Made by a program: the position numbers and the translations under genes
The notes under the pieces: generated by a model
Databases searched by the model: none
What the model saw: only the letters and a program-made list of their open reading frames with translations
What the model was told of the DNA's origin: nothing
Origin: Selenomonadaceae bacterium
GTDB taxonomy: Bacteria; Bacillota; Negativicutes; Selenomonadales; Selenomonadaceae
Assembly (NCBI GenBank): GCA_017446845.1
Contig: JAFSOQ010000067.1
Location: 1 to 36,108, forward strand
Length of the DNA: 36,108 bases
Reading direction: 5' to 3'
Part shown: piece by piece, positions 31,784 to 36,108 of the stretch
Layout: the number at the start of each line of letters is the position of its first letter
Position numbering within the stretch: position 1 is the first letter of the stretch

Positions 31784-33213
31784 TATTCCAAAACCGCAAT
31801 GACGTGTTTAACGCCGTAATATTGTGCGACGCAAGAATTTCTGCAACTGTTCAATTTCGGCTCGATGCCCGCAAAATAATCCAGTTCGGAGGCAGCACTC
31901 CTGTCGCCGTGAATTTCTTCAAAGCGATGTCGAATTTGCATTTTCGGCATGGGAATCGGGTCAAGGGTGGCATTGCGTTCAATGTATCGAACTTGTCGAC
32001 GCGCCGCATTGAAAATCGAAATGTCGACGTAAATCAGCGTGGCAAAGTAGGAGACAAAACACACGGTCAAGACAAGCGACACGCCGCGCAGAAATTTTTT
32101 CGGCAAATTCAGAGCGGCTTTTAAATTTTGTCGTTCCAATTCCAAAATCGCACTGCTCGACGCAACCAAGATAAATGACAGCGACGTTATCGAAATGCGG
32201 GAATTATATTCGGGCGAGAACATCAGCGCAATCGGAACCAAAAATCCCGTCGCCGTGAATGCCAACATTAAAATTTCTGCCATGGTTATCTTTGCCGATT
32301 TGCGTCGCAGGAAGTAAATAAACATCGGAATCAGCGCGATAAGGTCAGCCGCAATTACTCGCAAAAATCCGTTCGACATGTGCGACATAAAAAGTTCTTT
32401 GGTGTAAACAAAATTCGGGTGAGCAAATTCCATGCGCACGAAATTTCCGGGCGCGAGAAGCATGAACGCACAGCCGACGCTTATTGCCAAAAATCCCGCA
32501 ATCATCCACGGACGGAAGACGCCTTGCACTTTGCACATGACCAGTAAAAAAAATGTCAGGCAGACCGTCGCCAAAGCTCCTGCTTCGTTCGACCAACCCG
32601 CGAATAATCCCAAAATAATCATCAACACGACGTTTATCGCGGAATTTGCCGCCTCGTGCGAGCGTAATGCTTTTACATACGGCGTCAAGAAAAATAATTG
32701 GAAAAATGTCATCCACATATAATTGCAGGAACCCGTAAGCCAAAGCGTGCTCATCATCGACGACGCCATTAAGAAAAACATCGTGAAGAAAATCCACAGC
32801 AAAGCAGCCCGCGATATTTTCAGCCACGTGTTCGATAAATTTATTATCGTCAGCACCAAAAAGACAAAAATTATCGTGTTGGCAATGTCAAAAACAGGTT
32901 TGCCGACCCAGATAAAAAATTGAACAAAAGCATGAGCAAAAATTCTTCCGCCCCAATCAAAGTAATGCGACGTCAGCGATTTAAAAATATCGCTAAAAGA
33001 TTCGATTCGGTCGCGGTGTTCAATTTCGGGCGAACCGAATTGCATTGCCTCCAAGTTGCCGCCGTGTGCGCCGTCCCAAATGAATGCGTAGCCGTAATCG
33101 TCATGGCTCAAAGGGCATAAAGCCGTTCGCACGAAAAAAAATCCTGCGAATGCCGCAAATAAAATCATCGACCGCGAAGAATCCATCGTTTGAACCAAAC
33201 GTTGAAAGCTCAA
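31783..33213 (-). CDS. Polytopic membrane protein, possibly DUF6056 / GT-C glycosyltransferase
   Basis: The 476-residue protein has about ten to twelve membrane helices. After the first helix comes an outward loop with LSHDDYGYAFIWDG (about 35-48). Such paired acids in the first loop mark GT-C glycosyltransferases using lipid-linked sugars. A second loop has HYFDWGGRIFAHAF, and LWLTGSCNYMWMT and LFAGWSNEAGALAT lie later. These features resemble DUF6056 proteins; family assignment is tentative. The soluble tail of about 80 residues lies at the C-terminus. TTG start, with AAAGGAGG 8 nt upstream. It lies 15 nt after the Sir2 gene, whose stop precedes its Shine-Dalgarno. A role in surface glycan building would fit the neighbouring acyltransferase fusion. 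Confidence 0.7.
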   Translation of the reverse strand: MSFQRLVQTMDSSRSMILFAAFAGFFFVRTALCPLSHDDYGYAFIWDGAHGGNLEAMQFGSPEIEHRDRIESFSDIFKSLTSHYFDWGGRIFAHAFVQFFIWVGKPVFDIANTIIFVFLVLTIINLSNTWLKISRAALLWIFFTMFFLMASSMMSTLWLTGSCNYMWMTFFQLFFLTPYVKALRSHEAANSAINVVLMIILGLFAGWSNEAGALATVCLTFFLLVMCKVQGVFRPWMIAGFLAISVGCAFMLLAPGNFVRMEFAHPNFVYTKELFMSHMSNGFLRVIAADLIALIPMFIYFLRRKSAKITMAEILMLAFTATGFLVPIALMFSPEYNSRISITSLSFILVASSSAILELERQNLKAALNLPKKFLRGVSLVLTVCFVSYFATLIYVDISIFNAARRQVRYIERNATLDPIPMPKMQIRHRFEEIHGDRSAASELDYFAGIEPKLNSCRNSCVAQYYGVKHVIAVLE

Positions 33214-33228
33214 AAAAATAATCCTCCT

Positions 33229-33966
33229 TTAACTCGACAACGCAACCGCTTTTGCAAGAGTTTCGCCGATATTTTCGCGGATAACAAGTTCGGCGTCGGC
33301 GTCGGCATGTGTGGCAGTTTTATTAATCAAAATCAGATGACGACCGCGGAAATAATCAATCAGTCCCGCCGCAGGATAAACAATCAAACTCGTGCCGCCG
33401 ACAATTAAAGTATCGGCTTTGGCAATGGCGTGAATCGAATTGGAAACGGTTTCGTTGTCGAGCGACTCGCCGTAAAGAACGACATCGGGTTTGACAATGC
33501 CGCCGCATTTTTCGCAGTACGGTATCGGAATATTTTTCATGATGAATTCCACATCGTAACTCGCGCCGCATTTTACGCAATAATTGCGCCGAGTCGAGCC
33601 GTGCAGTTCGTAAACGGTTTTGGAGCCTGCGATTTGATGAAGCCCGTCAATATTTTGTGTGACGACCGCTTTTAAATTGCCGCGACTTTCCAACTCGGCA
33701 AGTGCAAAATGTCCCGCATTTGGTTTTGTGTCGAGATAAACAAGACGCTTGCGGTAAAAATCGAAAAATTCTTCGGTATGTCTTACGAAAAAATTATACG
33801 ATGCCATTTCTTCGGGCGAAAAAGTTTGATTGAGTTTCTGATTGTAAATGCCGTTCACGCCCCGAAAATCGGGAATGCCCGATTCGGTCGACATGCCCGC
33901 ACCGCCGAAAAATACTGCGCTCGTGCTGTGCGACAAAATTTCACCGAGCTTTTCAATATTCGTCAT
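33229..33966 (-). CDS. NAD-dependent protein deacylase, Sir2 family
   Basis: The 245-residue sirtuin removes acyl groups from lysines with NAD+, as in control of acetyl-CoA synthetase. GAGMSTESGIPDFRG (22-36), TQNIDGLH (103-110), catalytic His122 in YELHGST, and a zinc site Cys130, Cys133, Cys151, Cys154 are all intact. GGTSLIVYPAAGL is the second NAD contact. Thr and Glu in MSTESG fit the bacterial U-type/class near CobB of Thermotoga. GGAGG lies 8 nt before the ATG. First gene of its leftward run. Confidence 0.95.
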   Translation of the reverse strand: MTNIEKLGEILSHSTSAVFFGGAGMSTESGIPDFRGVNGIYNQKLNQTFSPEEMASYNFFVRHTEEFFDFYRKRLVYLDTKPNAGHFALAELESRGNLKAVVTQNIDGLHQIAGSKTVYELHGSTRRNYCVKCGASYDVEFIMKNIPIPYCEKCGGIVKPDVVLYGESLDNETVSNSIHAIAKADTLIVGGTSLIVYPAAGLIDYFRGRHLILINKTATHADADAELVIRENIGETLAKAVALSS

Positions 33967-33979
33967 CTCGTTCGCCTCC

Positions 33980-34016
33980 GTTTTAGCTTTTAGATTTGTC
34001 CCTTATCCCTTAAAAG
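33980..34016. repeat. Degenerate heptanucleotide repeat in the Sir2-MetQ spacer
   Basis: TTTTAGC, TTTTAGA, then TTTGTCC, CTTATCC, CTTAAAA. Seven-base phase is kept, but pairing of the arms is weak. Lies in the leader of the leftward Sir2 gene. Confidence 0.4.
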
Positions 34017-34045
34017 ATTTTAATTCAAGGCAAGACTTTTGGCAA
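34017..34045 (-). promoter_or_regulatory. Promoter of the Sir2 gene run
   Basis: On the minus strand TTGCCA (34045-34040), 17 bp, TAAAAT (34022-34017), about 50 nt before the ATG. Confidence 0.5.
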
Positions 34046-34062
34046 CGTCTGAAAAATTTTTG

Positions 34063-34090
34063 TAGACAAAATTTTTTCGTTTGATATAAT
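34063..34090 (+). promoter_or_regulatory. Promoter of metQ
   Basis: TAGACA (34063-34068), 16 bp, a perfect TATAAT (34085-34090). The transcript would include the heptamer hairpin at 34107-34175 in its leader. No S-box or T-box pattern is visible. Confidence 0.65.
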
Positions 34091-34106
34091 TCGCGGCGTA
34101 AAAGGA

Positions 34107-34175
34107 GTGATTAGTGATTAGTGATTAGCGATTAGAATTTTCATTCCTAATTCCTAATTCCTAATTCCTCATTGA
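34107..34175. repeat. Heptanucleotide repeat hairpin in the metQ leader
   Basis: Left arm GTGATTA three times, then GCGATTA, G (34107-34135). Right arm ATTCCTA three times, then ATTCCTC, ATTGA (34143-34175). It lies between the predicted transcription start and the GGGAGG ribosome binding site (34181-34186). Confidence 0.8.
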
Positions 34176-34196
34176 TAAAAGGGAGGAAAATTTTTT

Positions 34197-35030
34197 ATGC
34201 GAGGAAAATTTTTAGCCGCACTGACATTGGCGGCGACACTTTTTATGACGGGTTGCGGCGGCGGAGACGCTCCCGCCAAAACTGAAGACAAGCCCGCTGC
34301 CGGTTCCGAAGTCACTTTGAAAATCGGTGCAACGCCTGTACCGCACGCGGAAATTTTGGAAGAAATCAGACCCGACCTCAAGGAACAGGGAATCAATCTT
34401 GAGATTATCGAGTTTAACGACTACGTTCAGCCGAATATCGCGCTTAACGACAAAGAACTTGACGCGAACTTCTTCCAGCACGAGCCTTATCTGAATGACT
34501 TCATCAAAGAGCACAAAGACGTTAAGCTCGCGAACGCGGGCGGCGTACATATCGAGCCTATGGGAATTTATTCCAAGAAGATTAAGGACTTGAAAGACCT
34601 TGTCGACGGCTCCGGAGTTTCAATCCCGAATGACCCGACCAACGGCGGACGCGCTCTGCTCCTCTTGCAAAAAGCCGGCTTGCTCAAACTTAAAGACGGA
34701 GTCAACGAAATGGCGACCGTCCAAGATATTGCCGAGAATCCCAGAAATTTGGTAATTCAAGAAGTCGAAGCGGCTCAACTCCCGCGCACGCTTGAAGACG
34801 TTGACATTTCGATTATCAACACGAACTTTGCAATGAATGCCAACCTTAATCCGATGAACGACGCGCTTTTTATCGAGGATAAGACTTCGCCCTACGTCAA
34901 CATAATTGCCGTTCGCGAAGGCGACGAGAATAACGAAAACATTAAAAAACTTTTGACGACGATTAGATCCGACAAAGTTAAGAAATTTATCGAGGACAAA
35001 TACAAGGGCGCGATTGTTCCCGCGTTCTAA
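34197..35030 (+). CDS. metQ: D/L-methionine ABC transporter substrate-binding lipoprotein
   Basis: A 277-residue lipoprotein of the NlpA/MetQ family. Signal MRGKFLAALTLAATLFMTGC with lipidated Cys20, a Gly/Ala/Lys linker to about 40, then TLKIGATPVPHAEILE, FNDYVQPNIALNDKELDANFFQHEPYL, and GSGVSIPNDPTNGGRALLLLQKAGL, all hallmarks of methionine-binding proteins. It delivers methionine to MetI/MetN. Neither metN nor metI is adjacent, unlike in most genomes. GGGAGG lies 10 nt before the ATG. Related proteins bind other amino acids, so methionine is likely but not certain. Confidence 0.92.
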   Translation: MRGKFLAALTLAATLFMTGCGGGDAPAKTEDKPAAGSEVTLKIGATPVPHAEILEEIRPDLKEQGINLEIIEFNDYVQPNIALNDKELDANFFQHEPYLNDFIKEHKDVKLANAGGVHIEPMGIYSKKIKDLKDLVDGSGVSIPNDPTNGGRALLLLQKAGLLKLKDGVNEMATVQDIAENPRNLVIQEVEAAQLPRTLEDVDISIINTNFAMNANLNPMNDALFIEDKTSPYVNIIAVREGDENNENIKKLLTTIRSDKVKKFIEDKYKGAIVPAF

Positions 35031-35103
35031 AAATCAACGGACGTATTCACACTATGGCGAACAGCAAAAGAAAATGAATTTTTTGACTGACGCTGTTGAA
35101 CTA

Positions 35104-35119
35104 CTCCCGCCTGCGGGAG
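35104..35119. repeat. Hairpin at the right end of the IS200/IS605-type element
   Basis: CTCCCG, loop CCTG, CGGGAG: a perfect GC-rich hairpin 22 nt beyond the tnpB stop. IS200/IS605 ends carry subterminal hairpins, and in this family the tnpB 3' end plus the right end gives the guide (omega/re) RNA. The exact element boundary is not determined. The 35031-35103 stretch otherwise holds only an AACAGC/GCTGTT inverted repeat (35063-35068, 35092-35097). Confidence 0.55.
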
Positions 35120-35140
35120 ATTCATGAGAAGTTTAATAGC

Positions 35141-36108
35141 CTAAGCCACTCTTATTCTCAAAGGTCTGTCCAAAAGACCCACACACAGTCGCTCAAAATT
35201 GAGGTTCTGCTTACTTTTTCTTAAAATATTTGCCGCGCCGTTCACGTCTGCATTTATCAGTATGCCGCTTTTCGACCTATACAAGCCGCGCTGAATTCTC
35301 TTGCCGCTGAATGTTCCGGAGTATGGCGTTTCCGCGTCAAATACCGGCAGTTCGTCCAAATCCAAAAAGCTTGCCTTAGACGTGTAACTCTCTTCCTGCT
35401 CAATGTAATTCATTCCGTAGCGCGTGCATAGATTTTCTAACTGTCGACGTAACGCACCGAAACTTATCTGCGTGAATTGCTGATTAATTTTCTTGCCAAG
35501 ATTTATTCCACGTTTGAAGTCGGGATTATAGCCGCAAATTATCGTTCCTATGTCGTTAGCTATGCAAAAATTGATGATATAGCGAGCAGTTTTCTTCAAG
35601 CAGTCATTGATTCGGTTGTTTCTTTTCAGCGTGATTCGCTCAATAAGTCGCGAAGAATATTTGCCTTGTTTCATAAGGATTGATTGCAAATAAGCGCGGC
35701 GTTTGTTCCAATTTCGATTGATTTGTTTGATTTTACGTCCGTCCATTAGGAACGAAGTCCCAAAATTGGTTACACACGTCGCCAAATTATCCAGCCCGAT
35801 ATCAATCGCCAATGAATTTTCTCGGTTCAATTTCAAATCTTCCTCATTGACTTCGTAGCAGTAAGCGATTTTAAATGCACGACCTTTATACAGCGGAATG
35901 ATTTTCACTTCCTTAATTTTCTTTCCGATTAATCGTTCGGGCACTTTGATTCGGATTCTGTGACTGATCAAAACGCTCGTGTAAGTCCGGCTTTGCGGCA
36001 CGGTCAAATATCCGTCTTGAATGCTTACACTGTTGCCGGTGATGATTAAGTTGTACAAGCCGCCTTTTTTGTGATAGCGCGGCGGTCGTGCAGTTTTAAC
36101 TTTGCCGA
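35141..36108 (-). CDS. tnpB: TnpB-type RNA-guided nuclease (IS200/IS605 OrfB), N-terminus beyond the window
   Basis: The frame is open to the right edge: 16 codons before the TTG at 36058 read in family style (ARPPRYHKKGG), so the gene is cut by the window, not truncated. The RuvC-like sites are AIDIGLDNLATC (first Asp), EQEESYTSKAS (Glu) and LINADVNGAANI (last Asp), all present, with NWNKRRAYLQSILMKQGKYSSR as a bridge region. The usual zinc-finger CxxC pairs between the Glu motif and the last Asp are missing; in their place is SFLDLDELPVFDAETPYSGTF and GKRIQRGLYRSKSG. This is a known zinc-less TnpB variant by my recollection. No tnpA is visible. The 3' end and the hairpin beyond may encode the guide RNA. 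Confidence 0.88.
   Translation of the reverse strand, partial: GKVKTARPPRYHKKGGLYNLIITGNSVSIQDGYLTVPQSRTYTSVLISHRIRIKVPERLIGKKIKEVKIIPLYKGRAFKIAYCYEVNEEDLKLNRENSLAIDIGLDNLATCVTNFGTSFLMDGRKIKQINRNWNKRRAYLQSILMKQGKYSSRLIERITLKRNNRINDCLKKTARYIINFCIANDIGTIICGYNPDFKRGINLGKKINQQFTQISFGALRRQLENLCTRYGMNYIEQEESYTSKASFLDLDELPVFDAETPYSGTFSGKRIQRGLYRSKSGILINADVNGAANILRKSKQNLNFERLCVGLLDRPLRIRVA

Noticed and set aside
36056-36058. TTG at 36058 as the true start of tnpB
   Set aside because: The frame continues upstream to the window edge with residues typical of TnpB, so the gene is simply cut by the window.

Overview
The window looks like a chromosomal stretch from a motile, anaerobic, low-to-moderate GC Firmicute, most likely of the Negativicutes (Selenomonas-like). 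The main evidence is the gene order cheB-cheA-cheW-cheC-cheD-[two small ORFs]-fliA-fapA-[small ORF]-swrB-like. This matches the distal end of the Bacillus/Clostridia fla/che operon but adds fapA. A formate-tetrahydrofolate ligase, strong AGGAGG ribosome binding sites and frequent TTG starts fit as well. The taxonomic call is inference; there is no rRNA in the window.

Layout, left to right. (1) 1-2161: the 5' tip of a leftward gene, then a rightward NiaP-like MFS transporter overlapping a Gx/heptaprenyl-diphosphate-synthase-component-I-like membrane protein, then tRNA-Ala(GGC) with its promoter inside the end of that gene. (2) 2269-4691: birA and a MATE exporter, overlapping by 4 bp, ended by a strong terminator. 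(3) 4739-9725: two tandem large paralogs with a TadE/TadG-type N-terminus, InlB-type repeats and a shared C-terminal domain, ended by a two-way terminator. (4) 9741-13678, leftward: transaldolase (FSA type), type II NADH dehydrogenase behind a leader rich in inverted repeats, and fhs. (5) 13888-17093: an unrecognised rightward gene, then leftward an exported methyltransferase-like protein and ilvB. (6) 17197-28191, leftward: the chemotaxis/flagellar regulon from cheB down to a swrB-like gene, with a family 2 glycosyltransferase at its end. (7) 28374-33966, leftward: a Sir2 deacetylase, a polytopic membrane protein (possibly GT-C), a HIT protein and a 981-residue fusion of acyltransferase-3, CapA and SGNH-hydrolase domains. 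(8) 34063-35030: a solitary MetQ lipoprotein gene. (9) 35104 to the right edge: a tnpB gene (IS200/IS605 type) cut by the window end, with its right-end hairpin.

The most notable features are not single ordinary genes. About ten intergenic spacers carry short tandem HEPTANUCLEOTIDE repeats, usually as a GG-phased arm followed by a CC-phased arm, so they fold into hairpins. Five of them sit inside the che/fli operon. They supply stop codons (cheA, fliA), a Shine-Dalgarno sequence (the fusion gene) and what looks like a terminator stem (after the fusion gene). The AT3-CapA-SGNH fusion also carries a run of nine G inside its reading frame, where one added G creates an immediate TAA; this suggests phase-variable surface modification. 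Other items worth checking are the tandem TadG/InlB pair, a signal-peptide-bearing LCM-type methyltransferase, and a 17-18 nt inverted repeat bracketing the ndh promoter.
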